A DNA stretch of 64,000 bases from Unio delphinus. Taxonomy: Eukaryota; Mollusca; Bivalvia; Unionida; Unionidae. The notes under the pieces were generated by a model. It searched no databases, was not told where the DNA came from, and was given only the letters and a program-made list of their open reading frames with translations. The stretch is taken from contig JAQISU010000246.1 of the NCBI GenBank assembly GCA_029339505.1, positions 1,328,001 through 1,392,000 on the forward strand. The letters are read 5' to 3'. Position numbers and translations under genes: made by a program. Below, in pieces: positions 1-12,888 of this stretch (the first letter of the stretch is position 1; every line of letters begins with the position of its first letter).

Positions 1-1193
1 ATCATGGCATGTAGCTAATCCGTAATACCTGTAATTCCATTGCAAAAATTGCAAACGTATTTTAAACTATTCAATATTTTTGTCACAGATCATTATGTGT
101 CTGAATTCAGTGGGGAAAAATGAACAGAAAATTGGGTAAGAAAGCTGAAGCACATGTACATTTCATTACGTTCCTGGGTTTATGAATGTTGTCTATACAA
201 ATTGTAAACTTGATTTTCCATAACGGTAAAATATTTTTTTTAATACAATACTTAGGAAATTAATGATGAGTTCATAAGCAAACCCCATACAAACATTTGT
301 GCAAAGTGCAGAGAACAGCTTGCATTCGTGAACTTGCTTTTCCATAACGGTATAATATTATTTTAATAAAAGAAATAGGAAATTAATAATGAGTTCATAA
401 GCAAACCCCATACACATGTAAAACCCAAGAACTAAGAGCAGTAGGCCTGCAATGGTCACGAGTCACTTTTATGATTGTTTTTAAGCTGAATGCATGTACA
501 ATTTCATACCCTCTCAATTTCCAGCTAGTCAAGTGGACATTATTTACTGGTCAACTGATTGTGTCTAATAACACCTCCAAGCCCAGAAAATATGTTGGTG
601 GCTTTCGGTTTTTTTATATGTTTGTTAAACTGTGAGAATCTTGTATCAACCACCGCATTGTCTGCTTCTTGGTTGTATATGCAGTTAAAGAAGAAACACA
701 TGTTGGCTATTATTTGAGCAACAATTGTATATAGAATTAATTGAAGAAAACCACAAAGACCACATGTTTATTTTGGCATTACGCTTCAAGAACCTGGTGA
801 AATTGTTAAAGTTTAGAAGCTACACCACAATTGTATTATATTAAAATTCATAATTGAACTCTTGCCGAAAATGATAACAACTGTTTTACACACTATTTCT
901 CGTACTTAAATTTAAAATATTTCCCGGTATGAGAAAAATACACATATATTTAAAATTTCAGGAACCACGACACAATTGTATTATATTTTAATTCTAATGA
1001 GATCTCTTCCCCATATGTGATCGCTTCCCCAAAATGAAAATAAATTCTTTATACACAATTTCACTTATTTTTTTAGTGGATATTTTTTTTTCTTTATGTG
1101 CGAATAAATTAACAAAATTTTGGGAGCCACACCTTGACCATGTTATATCCAAACTCACATTATCACCTGGCGTGTTATTGTGGGGTTCCACTG
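1..1193 (-). mobile_element. pogo/Tigger-like non-autonomous element, copy A (left end outside window)
   Basis: The right end reads tggggttccactg followed by TA, the same terminus as three other copies in this window. Inside, 790-1180 holds repeated blocks of the type 'ggaaccacgacacaattgtattatattttaattc', each about 150 bp apart, the arrangement also seen at the inner side of copies B, C and D. The stretch 61-125 (gtcacagatcattatgtg.. ctgaattcag) recurs at 40740-40785 in copy C. Orientation is opposite to copies B and D. No transposase is visible. Tc1/mariner-pogo membership is inferred from the TA duplication and the CAGTGG terminus. Confidence 0.7.
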
Positions 1194-1529
1194 TATATGG
1201 TCATGCCCTCCATTCATAAAACTTCCATCAAAATAATCCATTTATTCAAAGACTGCATTTGTTCATTTCAGAGAAGATTTTCTTACATGTTCTGAGCAAA
1301 TGTTTATGACAGAGGCACCATGTACCTGAATAAAGCATATAAAATGGTTTTATATTTTATGTTTATGATGAATTGGATTCTTGCCAACCATAAGGAATAT
1401 TAATTATAAATTCCAATGGTTAAAATTAAAAGGTAAAGACAGTAATACAAGAGTATGCATACAGTCATTAGACATATAGACTGAAGTAAATTTATTTTAT
1501 AAATTTTAGTTCCATTGGTTAGAGACTAG

Positions 1530-1680
1530 CAAAGCTGCCAGCCCTCACAATTTTGGCATGAATTTCATGACTTTCTACAGCAACTCAAGGATTAATGGCT
1601 CATGCAAAAAAAAATCATGAATTCCCCAATTCTCAATTATTTTAAATTTTCCTGTTAAGTGCTAGTCGTGATATCGGGCA
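1530..1680 (+). mobile_element. hAT6-like terminal fragment
   Basis: CAAAGCTGCCAGCCCTCACA at 1530 matches the reverse complement of the right end of the element at 50964-54271, and the similarity continues for about 130 bp (tttggcatgaattt.., tcatgcaaaaaa, aattccccaattctca). No matching other end was found nearby, so this is probably a truncated copy. Confidence 0.5.
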
Positions 1681-2275
1681 TTGCCGAAATGGTCCAAGAC
1701 TGTTACTCACGATATTAGTAGAACTGTGCCGATTGGTACAGTTTTCCCGGTAGCAAGCCTTTTAGTGTATTTGAATCTATATGTATAAGAGTAGTTTTAC
1801 AAATGCTTTTGAAAGAAACCAGGGCCTGACCGGGCTTGTTCACCATGCATGCAATATTGATTAGAATTACCATTTGGCATCACATGAAAATGTCTTCACC
1901 ACCAAAGAAAAAGAAATGTTTGCACAAAAAGTGAAGTTTAGTTTGGAATATACCAAACATTTGCCTTGCATTTAGCCCAGTTTTATAATCTCTGTGCTTT
2001 TTGTTTCCAAAAGGAGTGGAAAGATTATGATCTGCGCTGTTCATGCCATAGCTCCTGATCTGCTGCACATTATGTTAAATTCTGTGATGGATGGTGCAAG
2101 CTCAGTGTTGTTCACATAGTTTATTTATACATTAGGCTAATGACGCAGAGCAATAATAATCTCATCATCTCCTTTGATGTGACAAGAAAATATGGTTTGC
2201 TGGAGAATGTCAATAATGAGATTAATGATTCAGCAGCTGCATTTTATATATCCTATAAAAACAAATTTATTTCAG

Positions 2276-2370
2276 TGAATCCCACAGGCCCAGAGCCAGT
2301 CAAAGACTCCAGACAGAAACTTCCTCATATGCTCAGAACAAAAGTAGACAAGCTTGGTGGGACCATCCAG
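2276..2370 (+). CDS. Candidate upstream exon of the coiled-coil/IQ gene
   Basis: The stretch starts after a reasonable acceptor (aaatttatttcag) and ends at CAG|gtacaa. It encodes about 31 residues beginning NPTGPEPVKDSRQKLPHMLR. The reading frame stays open upstream to 2140, so a start at 2140 is also possible. It ends in phase 0, whereas the next clear exon (14336) needs one carried base, so at least one exon between them is missing from this annotation, or this exon belongs to another transcript. No family is recognised. Confidence 0.4.
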
Positions 2371-2569
2371 GTACAATCATTATCAATCATTCTGAATCTG
2401 GATTCTTGGAAACGATAATTACATTACTAAGAATATCTTATGTAGCATCCACACATGACTTAAAAATCATTGTAATTCTTTTCTAGCTATTATACTTTAA
2501 TTGAAAATCAATACATACATAAAATTAAATAGAGGTTTTAATTTTACAGCAATTTATTGTTATGTTTAT

Positions 2570-3440
2570 TATCCTTTATTATTCTTTCATCTTGTTTTCT
2601 GCAAAGTAACATTACTTCAACATGGGCCATTATGCTACTTTGTGGATGGGCTTGCACTTATTTGCAAAGAGGAAGCCTGTTGATTTTTAGGGGTCAAACC
2701 TTTCTTAAAAGTCAAGGTCACTGACTGCAATAGAAAAAATGGTTTCTTTACATAAGTTTCAGTTGTTACCATGTATCTTCTGCAACAGTTTATGGTGACT
2801 TAAACATTGGGTAAGAAAGAAGCCTAATGATATTATAGTCAAAGTTTCCAGTTTCTTTTAAAGAAGGAAAATAGTTTAAGTATAATACCTTAGTTCTGGA
2901 CTTTGTAACTTGATAAAAGTTTGTGGGTGACTTTCAATTAAGGTTGTTAAGATGCTTATTGATGTTAGTGTCAAAAGTGCAAAGTTTGAGGTCACTGTGG
3001 CTTAAGGAGAAATGGATTTCATATAATAATGTTTGTTCTAGAGTAAGTTCCTTGGCCATATTTTTGGGATGGCTTGCACTCAGTGTAATAAAGAAACCTA
3101 TTGGTTCAGAGTTCTAAAAGCCAGTGATCATTTGTCATAGTTAATCTGATAAGAAAATAATGGTTTCTGCACAGTAAATTCAGTTCCAAACTACATACAT
3201 TGGGCAATGGCCCAGGTCATTGACACTGAATGGTCAATAATCTCCAAGTTAGCAATGCCCTATTAGTGTTTCCATTGAGAACTATTAAACACTTGAAGGG
3301 TGTATAATATGCTGTTTACAGGACTCTTGTGGTACATCTTGTGGCTGTATGTAAAATTGTTTGGCATTGGCTTGGAGCTTTATATGCTGTATGCAGAGAA
3401 GTTTACTTGACATGAATCCAAAGATGGCTTAGGTTTTTCA
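2570..3440 (+). repeat. Degenerate tandem array, family C (plus orientation)
   Basis: Recurring phrases at about 150-200 bp intervals: 'ggatggcttgcact', 'aagaaacctattg', 'ggtcaaacctt', 'tcaaggtcact', 'aaaatggtttct'. The same phrases occur in reverse complement at 56480-57160. No coding potential. Units are too diverged to give exact borders. Confidence 0.5.
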
Positions 3441-5427
3441 CTTAGTAATTTGTGATCTATATATTGGTCACATTAAAACAAGGAAAAGAGAAACATTTTT
3501 AAAAATTTGATCCCTATTATAAAATTTGTCTTTATCAAAAATTTTCAGATTTAACATTTTTATTGTGGAAAACTTTTATAAAAGACAACTTTTTTATTAT
3601 CTTGAGTTCAAAAATTAAATTATCACAGAAACAATTGAGTTTTTTTTACTTTGTTTCCAATTAGTTTTATGAAACTAACTTTGAAATACTTTACATAACA
3701 GCAGGTCGGCGTGTTGGTTTCTTAACCCCCCTGACACAATGTATTTCTGCTCATAAACCAAAAGGTATAAACAGTTGTTGAATACTGTCATGTCTGTTCT
3801 GTTTTGTGGATTTGCTTGTAGTGGAGGAGAGTTTGATATTGTAACTTTCTCAGAACAGTGTGGGAATATAAATTCTCTATGATATACGCCCCCCCCCCCT
3901 TTTTTTTTTTTTTCTCACTCAGGTGTATGTGTGAATCTTTGGCAAAATCGGTTGCACAAGTACTTAAACACTGCACATTTCAAAGTTTGTGGTCAGCAAA
4001 TATCTTAAATGTTATTGGTTTGGTTTGTTCACTGTTTTAAATAGCACTGCTAACACATTATTGGCTATATCATGATAAGGAAAAGGGAGCTAAGATTAAT
4101 TAATTCAGATAATATATTGCATTTAAGAACAACATACAGACAGAAGGTTTTTAGTGAAGTTATATGTAGCACCCATAAAAGCCAGGCTGGGAAACAAAAT
4201 TAGCTAATTTATTGTCAATTATATTCTTTGAAACTGGATCTGACCCTGAAACTGGTATTGGTAATGCAATCCAGATTATCAAGGCCTTGTGCACAGTAAT
4301 ATCATTTTGAAGGCTTAGCAAATTATTTGCATAATTTTTGTTTGCATTTAAAATATTGGATTTTATGAATGAGAAGACAATCTAGTTGCATACTAGTGAA
4401 AATAAACTTTTTAAACATTATAAAAGTGGTCTACATGTTGTCAAGAATTTTCTCGGATAGAAGGAACTGCTGATCTTGAAGGGAAAGTTTTCCAACACTT
4501 CAAGACAGACAGGATAACAGACACAAGTACCAGTCTTCTGCTTTATTAAATGTAATGGCTGATCTGGTTGTGTACTGACAAGTAACCTGTAAAACTGAAA
4601 GCCATAATGAGAAGCATTCACCAAGTTTATTGACCATTTCTGGTGCCTAGAGGATGAAGGAGGATTTACAGAATTTTATTTATGGTTAGTTAGAAAATGT
4701 ATTGAATTTAAAGAGGAACAGATTCATTTAAATCAAGGGGAAATGGTAATATTGTATTCATTGCTGTACACAAATATAAATTAAATAGCACTGGATAATT
4801 ATTGTGAGATTTCTTTATCTTGATTAGCTAAAACAAGCAAAAATTATAGTCTTATTTCAAGAATTAGTTGATCTGCAAAAAACTACACATGATCATGATA
4901 AAGATTACTATAGATGGCATGGTTTTAAAAAACTAAAGTTTATAATTGTAAGGTAATGTATTTAAATCAAGGAGATAGATCTAATAGTAAATTTTCATAA
5001 CAGATGGCATTTTTATACAGGATGCTTAATTGATATCACATTTATTAGTTAGGATATGGTCTAATAACCTATGAATCATCCATGCGAGTTTTTTTTAAAA
5101 AAAGCATTTAACTCTTTTCCTTCTTCAAGTACTCACTGCCTGCCTACTAAGCCTGATAAGCAGCCTGCCTTCTAGCAGCTGTTTGTTGGCTGAACCCCAG
5201 AGCATCATAATGGCTGCATGAGTAAGAGCTTCTTGAGTTATTGCACATGCTGTCTTCATTTTCTATATCGATCTTGTCCCATGCAAACTATGTTATTTAA
5301 TGAAAACTAATCATTTTAAACACTTACCGAAGTTTTATGACACTCATTTCCACCAACAAGTACATATAATCCACATGAATTATTGTTTATATCCACATAG
5401 TCATAATAAAAATTATACCTAAAGATA
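3441..5427. other. Intronic or intergenic sequence, nothing assignable
   Basis: AT-rich sequence with a C10 then T14 homopolymer junction at 3890-3914. Short reading frames look random. No splice-bounded coding segment that fits the neighbouring phases was found. Confidence 0.5.
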
Positions 5428-5429
5428 TA

Positions 5430-7764
5430 CAGTGGGACCCAGCTATAACGCACCCTGCTATAACGCGAATTTGGATATAATGCGGTCGTGGCGTGGCTCC
5501 CGAAAATTCTTATATTCATTCGCACTTGAAAAAATATTTATGGATTTAAAGTTTATTATTATGGGAAGAGATCACGGATGAGGTTGAATTTAATACGATC
5601 GTGGTGTGGTCCCTGCAATTTTGATTATATGTATGTGTATTTTTCTTTTTTTTTAATACGAGAAAAAGTGTAAAACATTTATTATCATTTTGAAAAAGAG
5701 TTCTAGTATGAATTCGAATATAATGCAATCGTGGCATAGCTTCCAAAATTTAACAATTTCACCAGTTTTGTGAAGTGTTATGCCAACATAAACATTATCA
5801 GAAATGTTACTGGTTACTGATCCATGAGTAAAGCCAGTAAGTCGTCATTGTGATTGTTTTCAATTAATTCTGCATACAATCATTGCACAAGCAATAACCG
5901 ACATGTGTTTTTTTCTTTTCTTCACTGCATACATATACACAACCAAGCAGAAAGTACGAAAAATAAAGTGCAAAACGTTTATTCTAAGGATCGCGTAAGG
6001 GCTTCGCCAGTGTCGCAAACTATGATTTTATTTTCCTTATTGGCGGCAAAATATACCATCTGGTGACTTTTTTATTATCGACATTGTTGGCTGTTTAAAC
6101 TTGTTATCCAACAATTGGTTTGGAGTGAAGAAATTCAAGGTCCCCATGAAAGGTAACCGCAAACTTTATATAAAATGCACTGAAATTTATCAATTGTTAC
6201 ATAAACAATTTCTTTGCCTATACTGACAAACCTTCTTAACAGTGTATTGTTACATCATAATCCACTTATGCTGATATCGAATATCGAGCATGAGTACTGT
6301 ATGTTTTGAGATATTATTTTGTTGTTGTTGTTGTTGTTGACATTTCTGGTAGCGGAGATCAACCGGACTAAGCATTGTCTCGTAATCTAACTTTGTTGGA
6401 TTTTCAGCCGCTTGCTAGTAATTAATATATATTTGCTTAGACTGATATTTGTATGTGGATGGTAGGTAAAATTCTCTTCTTTCTATTCAGAATTAAATCC
6501 GTCAGAACACCCACATTTTTTAAAATAATCCATGTCATCAGACCAGAGCACATGCATCTCTATCATACGTTGACCCTTTGTTAAATTTCTGACGCAAGGT
6601 TTGACGGCAAGTACACAGTGTTTATACTCTTATTCATGCTATCAACATCACTCCCTTATCACAAATGTAACAAAAATTTTTTTTTAAAAAAAACATCTTG
6701 TAGTCTATTTAGTAGGCAGGAGGAACTGTAACCACAATCTACCAAACGACGGCCACTTCATTTTTAAAAATGCACCCAAATAAAATAGTTTGCTGAAATT
6801 TCAAAGGAAACAGATTACCTTTGAAGCACCGAATGTTATGTAAAGGTACTCAGCAAATGGAAAAGAAATTCGTCTCAGTCGTGCAATACAGTTATTTGAT
6901 GTTGCCGCCACAACAAGAAATGGGCATTTGTTTGGTTTTCCAAAGCTATCCTTTAGCGGTGACTTCAATAGCACATGAACCCGTCATCAAAGAAAGCAGA
7001 CTACAATCTTTCAATAAAAACCAAGAGCTTTCATTCAAAGTTAGTCAGTATCAAACTTAAATAAAAGTGATAGAATCTGATGGGTTTTTGTATTTTTCAA
7101 CGTGACAGGAACATGTTAACTGAGCCGTGAAAGTTTCCTTTTTGTTTGGAAAACGTTTATGCTTACGAATGCTACCAAAAGGCTGCTTAAAATGCATACT
7201 AACCATTACCGACTTGGGACGTACTGAAAAGAGTATGTGCTTTGTCATTCATTACGTGAATGTACTATGTTTTTCCACTGAATTCAGACCAATATGACCT
7301 GTGACAAAATGATTGAATATTTTAATGCTCTGTGTGTGTATATTTTCGATGGAATCGCTTGTATTGTTGATTCAACGTTTCAACGTATATGATGAAGTTC
7401 GACGGCAAGTACATGGTGTTGATACTCTTATTCATGCTATACATTAGACATGTGTATATAAACAGTGTTCACGTATATGTATCAATTCGTGGTTCTCTAA
7501 ATAAAGTAAACTATTTATGTCTTCACTACAGGTGTATTTCTTGTTTAATATGCATCAATTTAAGATGGTAACTGTGCCGATGAAGCACGTATTTTACCAC
7601 TCGCATTTATTACCTCCCACCACCACCCTACCACCCCGCATTTTGTTGTAGTACATGCATCATTTTCTTCAACTAACTAACCTGGTTACTTATAACACGG
7701 TTCGGTCTATAACATGGTCGATTTCTTTGGCTCCCGACTACCGCGTTATAGCGGGGTCCCACTG
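5430..7764 (+). mobile_element. pogo/Tigger-like non-autonomous element, copy B
   Basis: Terminal inverted repeats: left CAGTGGGACCCAGCTATAAC, right end (reverse complement) CAGTGGGACCCCGCTATAAC, flanked on both sides by TA (5428-5429, 7765-7766). The left 330 bp carries iterated blocks built on 'gaat..ggatataatgcggtcgtggcgtggctcc'. A second internal duplication is at 6600 and 7400 (gacggcaagtacacagtgtt.. / gacggcaagtacatggtgtt..). At 2335 bp it is the longest of four copies, but no transposase reading frame is evident. Confidence 0.8.
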
Positions 7765-10700
7765 TATGTTGTGTTTATAATGTATATTACACTACTTTTT
7801 TACCACTATTTTGCACAAATGGAATATTTCTTCAGGAAAAATTGCAAAATGAAATCCCCCATGCGATTTCATGCAAATTAAATGTTGGCCCTAAATCTAC
7901 TGTTAAGTCTTCCACATGTAATGGTCCCACATGTTACAACCAGAAAAGATTGTCACACATTTTATCCTCACATTCAGATAAATCTGAAATGTCAGGTGTC
8001 AAAATATGGCTTATACTAATGTCCGATCCTTCGTCGTTAATCAGATCATCAGGGAAGTCACTTTTTGAAGTGGGGTACTCACCCATAGATGCAATTTTAG
8101 AATTTTTTTATCATTTTAGAATGAACTCTGTGAAATAAAATTACCCTCGCATATTTTTTTCGGAAACTGCCTTGCCTGTGTACCATGTATGTTTAAGTGA
8201 AACTCCCCTTAACAGCTTTATGCTTTGTTATTTATTATATTCTCATTGAAATTATATTTGTGGCAGTTGAGACTGTAACATGTTTTAAGTCATTGCACCA
8301 CTACTACAACTAGTTGAAAATTTCTGTAGAGAATAAGTCACATTTATTTTTCTGTTGGATGCAGGCATCAGCGGTTCTTAAACAACTTTCAGATTGGAGA
8401 ACATTTTCCATGCTTATTTTCAACCATTTTGAGTAAGACCAGGGTACTAAAGTAGGTCACTGTATCATACAATTTAGTTAAACAGGAGGCAGGTTTTATA
8501 AATGTCTACAGGGCTAAACCAAAACATTCATTTACACCAACAATCTTGACAACCTTAGTGGCAATACCAGATGGTTTGACTAACTTTTATTGACCAGAAT
8601 GCTGGAACTTGATTGTTCAGTAGGTCATCATATCATGATCCCTGATGGATACTTGTCATATGTCCAAATAACATGGGCTTTTTCAGATTTAATTTTAATC
8701 AGATTCCATTTTTATTGTAATTATTTTATTAGTATAGTTTTTACATTAGAATAAAATTTGGGTATTTTAGATGTCTATTATCAGGACTTTTTCACTTGAC
8801 AAAAAGAAAATATGACATTGATCCACAGTTCATTCATTACTTTATCATAATTAATCCAAAATGAGCAGTTGTTGAGACAGAATCAAATTTTCCAACTGAG
8901 TCTGTATGATAGAAGGCTTTACTGTAATCATAATTTTCCTTTGATAGTGTAAGCTTTCATAATTACCTCCATTCCCATCAGTCTTCTCACTTAGGGATCA
9001 TCCTTCCATAATGTTGGCAAAAATTGATTCTGTGGATAATTTAATTTTCTTCTTAAAATAGGTTACCCATTCATAGTTTATTAGGAGAACTGCTACTACC
9101 TTGCAAATCCAGACCTCACAGGTTCAAAATGTTTAGTTTAACAGCTAAACGTTATCTACCCACCTAAGTGGCAGTTAGAGTAATGTCTCCTTGATACTGT
9201 GATTGGTGCCAAATCCTATTAAATCACCACTTACTACTTTTGTTCAGGCCAAGTGGTAGGCTCCCAATAGATCAGCCTCACAAAATCCATTCTACAGGTA
9301 AACTGTTGCTGGAATTGATTAGTTGCCTTCGACTTGTATGTGTTATTATTAAAAGCGATGCTCGAGTGATTCTGTTTGTATAGGCAGTCAATTTACCTTA
9401 CTGCTGATTTATTGTGACTATAATTGATTATTTATTGTTCACCTACTAAATATCAATAGTGATGCTTGAATTCTCTATCTGTACAGGCCAGAACCGCCAT
9501 TTTATAGGTATTTATGAAAGTGAGTAACACTCACAAGTTCATAAAGTCATGCCAGCCAAAGTGCAGACAATGCCCAGTCTTTACAGCCACTCTCATGGAT
9601 CAGTGTCTCAGTTCTGCTAGGCACTTACTGTGGAAAATGTAGTTTATATAGGCACCCTAATGGATCAATCTTACTTGCATAATACCTCAAGACACTTCTA
9701 GTGTATAATGTCCATCTTGGGGCCATAGCAACCATCATCATCTATTCTCCTCTTTAATGATCAAGTTTATAAAATTTGCAATAAGCCACCATCTCGGCTA
9801 CAGCAGAGGGATTTGTAAGACAACCAACAAATGGTTGCAAGGATGCCTCTGGAAAGTAGTCCTTCTGAATTACAACTGTTGAAAACCACAGTTCTCCTGA
9901 TAAAGTTTTCACCAAAGTTCCATGAGAATCTTCCTGTCTCAAATCACATACATAACATGCTGCCCCCCTCCCCTTTATCACAGATTCTGGTAGGGAGAGG
10001 ATTTTCCATTCTTTCATTGCTGAATGGAGAGGATTTACCATAATGACATGGGGATGTGGCAGTTGTTTCTTGGGGATTGATTATCATGTTCAAAGCACCT
10101 ATCAAGCCTTTGGCAAAAGTTCTTTTGGCTACAATGCCAATCACTTGGTCATCAACCTAAGTGCATTCAGTCAGCTTTGTTTTGCTTTTTAGTTCATGAT
10201 GGAATGCAGTAATGTGTTATATGCAGTCAGTGTGGACTTGCAAGAAGTGTGATTTCTCATCTCCACTCAAATGGCTTCCATTTGAACTGTTCGCAATATC
10301 ATAATTAGTTAATCTCTTATATAAGTCATGCCTCCTCTCTACTTTAGTGATCATCAGGCAAAATCAACAATGCCTTGCCTGTTTGTGCACACATCTACAT
10401 GCAATTCTGACATGATGGATCAGTATCTCTCATGAAGTCCCCAGCTTTCACTGCCAAGAACAGGCTTCCATTCATGTGTAAGCAGAAGTTGGTAATTATT
10501 CCTGTCTATTCTAGATACATCATCTCAAGGTCAGCTACAGGACCTTGTGAGAGCTATGAAGTGGTTTTTAAGAAATATCAAGCTGTTGCATCAATGGAGA
10601 TAATGCCTCATTTTATTTTCAAAAAGCTGAAGAATCGTTTGTCGTTATGGACAGTTTGATCTGGAATAAAATTAGCTACCTGTTCCACGTTCGATACTAA

Positions 10701-10940
10701 AGTCACACAAATGAATTTACTTTGCATATTGACTCACTAAGATAGGACAGTCAACACAAATATTGCATATGAAACTGTTTTCAAACTGTAATTGTCTATG
10801 CCATGGGATGGAGATCTAGTACACTTGTACAGTTCTTATTGGAGATCTTTTATCCTAAAATGCTCAATTCATTCTGGAGGAACCTTTGCTTATAGTACAA
10901 AAGCATTCCAGTAATAACTATAAAAAAATTGGGATTGGCA
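7765..10940. other. Long intron or intergenic tract with possible decayed coding sequence on the minus strand
   Basis: Minus-strand frames between about 10660 and 9750 give several open pieces in different frames (for example 10144-9944 and 10041-9754), as expected for a decayed protein-coding element, but I could not identify the protein. Minus-strand sequence at 8080-7860 also has a short acidic open stretch. Nothing else is supported. Confidence 0.3.
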
Positions 10941-10945
10941 CCAGC

Positions 10946-12440
10946 ATACATGCCAACCATTATGCTTTTGGCATAATATTATGCTTTTTTCCACTAAATT
11001 ATGCCTTACACATAAATGTACATGTTCTTGGTATATCTCCCTCCCAAAAAATTAATAATTTGTTTTCTCATTGTATTAACATCACAATAATCTTTCAGAC
11101 TGTATTCTAGAGAAGATGTATTCTATGCAACTATGACATAAGAGTACGCTTGTCTGTAGACTTTCATGCATTTTCCTTACAGTATTTTGTTATATTTATA
11201 GCAGCTGCCCTATTTTCAAGAAACGTGCTGGTTTCTACTTAAATGTTTAACTTCTGTTTGGGTTTTTTTTTCAGCTATATGGCTTAGTTAGGAGAGAACA
11301 GACTGTATTTTTAATTATTATCTTTTCTCACATATTCTTTGTTCTAATTCATATCTAATTCAGAACCAGTCTGTAAGTTTTTGTGCTAAAAGTCAAATCA
11401 GATTTATTAAAGTTAATGCCTGTGTTAGAGCAAAAATGTTTTTCAAATAATTTCACAGATGGATTAGAAAGAGACAAAAACCAATTCAAAGATGAATACA
11501 TTTACATTAATTACACAATAGAGTGATCTGATGTAGGCAAGCTTTACGCCCAGGGTGTGTATAAAGAATTTTAATATTGGTGGTAAACTTGATGCGGAGC
11601 AACACTAACTATGCATAAGGTATTTTGACAAATGTGGTCATTGTGGTAAAACAAAGAAACCTTGAATTTTTTTCTTTTACTAACTCCAATATGAAGGTAA
11701 CTTCTATTTTCCAGCAGAACTAAATTGTGGACACAAATTTTATAAATGCAGAGGTGTTATTTACAGAATTCTTAATAGAACATGGACTATCCCTAGCACT
11801 AGAAGATTACATTGGTCCTTTGCTCAAATGGATGTTTCCTGATTCCCAAAAAAAGGCATTTTCAGTGTGCACTTCTTTCATTACTAGAATTAACAATAGA
11901 TTCCACAAGATAAAAACATTTTATTTGCTTAATAATGCTTTGAATAAACATAAGTTGGCAGAACTATATGGGGTTTTCAGCTGATAATGCTTCAGTGATG
12001 ACTGGAATTCAAAAATAAGTTGCATTCTTTAAAATCAGTGTACATATAAGGTTGTCTCAGTCTTATAATGCAATTAGAAGAAAACCTAAAGTATCAAGCT
12101 GGTATTATACCAGACAATACACTTCATGTGGACAGAGTTGATGTGCAATGACACCTTATTTCCCAGCTAAAAGACCCAATAACTAAAGATATGAAAGGAA
12201 TATTGGTTTTTTATCATTCTTATGATGAGTGAGAGATTATTCTGTACTGTAAACAAAAATAAAACAGCATTCATATACAGGCATGAAACCTAGCACCCAG
12301 TGTGCAAATTTTTCGTAATCTCAGCTGATACAAAGTGTCATGAACTGCAGTATGAGAGACTACTGCTTTTTAAAGCTCATAGTGCTATATATGAAAATTT
12401 GAAGCAGAAATTGATATTATAAGACAGAGGGGTAAATAAA
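10946..12440 (+). mobile_element. Degenerate hAT-type transposon with transposase fragment
   Basis: The left end CATACATGCCAACCATTATG at 10946 matches the reverse-complemented right end of the small element at 51725-52490, through 'gcttttggc.taat'. About 780 bp downstream an 85-codon open segment (11727-11984) contains AEVLFTEFLIEHGLSLALED and WMFPDSQ. These resemble the segment after the N-terminal zinc finger in hAT-like ZBED/DUF4371-type transposases. Frames are broken afterwards, although DNASVMTG-like coding continues near 11985. No matching right terminus was found. Confidence 0.5.
11727..11984 (+). pseudogene. hAT-like transposase fragment
   Basis: An 85-residue open frame. The first about 45 residues resemble the conserved stretch (A-E-V-L-F..E-H..L..P-L..M-F-P-D-S) of transposon-encoded proteins found in many invertebrate genomes. 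The rest looks diverged. There is no start context, catalytic region or C-terminal dimerisation domain in frame, so it is a relic. Assignment rests on pattern recognition. Confidence 0.5.
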
Positions 12441-12488
12441 TCATTTTGTACATAAGCTCATTGAATTGTATTCTGTTATATGTGGATT

Positions 12489-12888
12489 ACGAGTCTCAGA
12501 TTCAGCCAATGTGGGTATGTGAGAATGCTTGCCAGAAGCTTCTCGTGGGTCGGTGGTTCTTTCGGGGGGGGGGGGTCCTGGGTTCTTCCTCCACTATTAA
12601 TACTGGCCACCATGTAATGCCTATTGTGTGCTGAAAAATGGCATTAACCTTTTGAGCCCTAATCTCCCCCATATTTCGGCACCCTAACCCAAGCCTCCCT
12701 GGCAAATTTTGACAATTCTATAGCGAATCTAGCAAATGACATAACACAGGGTGGTATACTGGCCTGTTGGGTTATGACGGTAGATAGCGAGGCCGGTATA
12801 CCGGCCTTTCGGGTATATACACTATTACAATAGGCCGGTAAACCGGCCCGTCTGGTTCAAAGGGTTAAACACTACAACAACAACATAA
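12489..12888 (+). mobile_element. SINE family 1, copy a (5' truncated, split by a piggyBac-type MITE)
   Basis: The body 12489-12647 (agattcagccaatgtgggta, gcttgccagaagcttctcgt, actggccaccatgtaatgcc, gtgctgaaaaatggcattaa) matches copies at 21711-21958 and 31103-31316. The tail 'taaacactacaacaacaacataaag' resumes at 12865 after a 217 bp insertion. The tRNA-like head is mostly lost. A G10 run lies at about 12565. Confidence 0.8.
12648..12864. mobile_element. piggyBac-type MITE nested in a SINE
   Basis: A 217 bp element flanked by TTAA (12644-12647 and 12865-12868). Ends are CCTTTTGAGCCC and, reversed, CCCTTTGAACCAGAC: an imperfect inverted repeat of the form typical of piggyBac-like elements. 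Inside are palindromic GGCCGGTATACCGGCC and GGCCGGTAAACCGGCC blocks. Removing it and one TTAA restores the SINE sequence gcattaaacactac seen in the other copies, which shows the insertion directly. Confidence 0.85.

Noticed and set aside
5131..5219. Candidate exon with good acceptor (ccttcttcaag) and donor (gtaaga)
   Set aside because: Every frame meets a stop before the donor.
8365..8432. Possible 68 bp exon (acceptor ttggatgcag, donor ga|gtaaga) between 2370 and 14336
   Set aside because: Open in phase 0 but its end phase does not connect to 14336, and the peptide gives no support.
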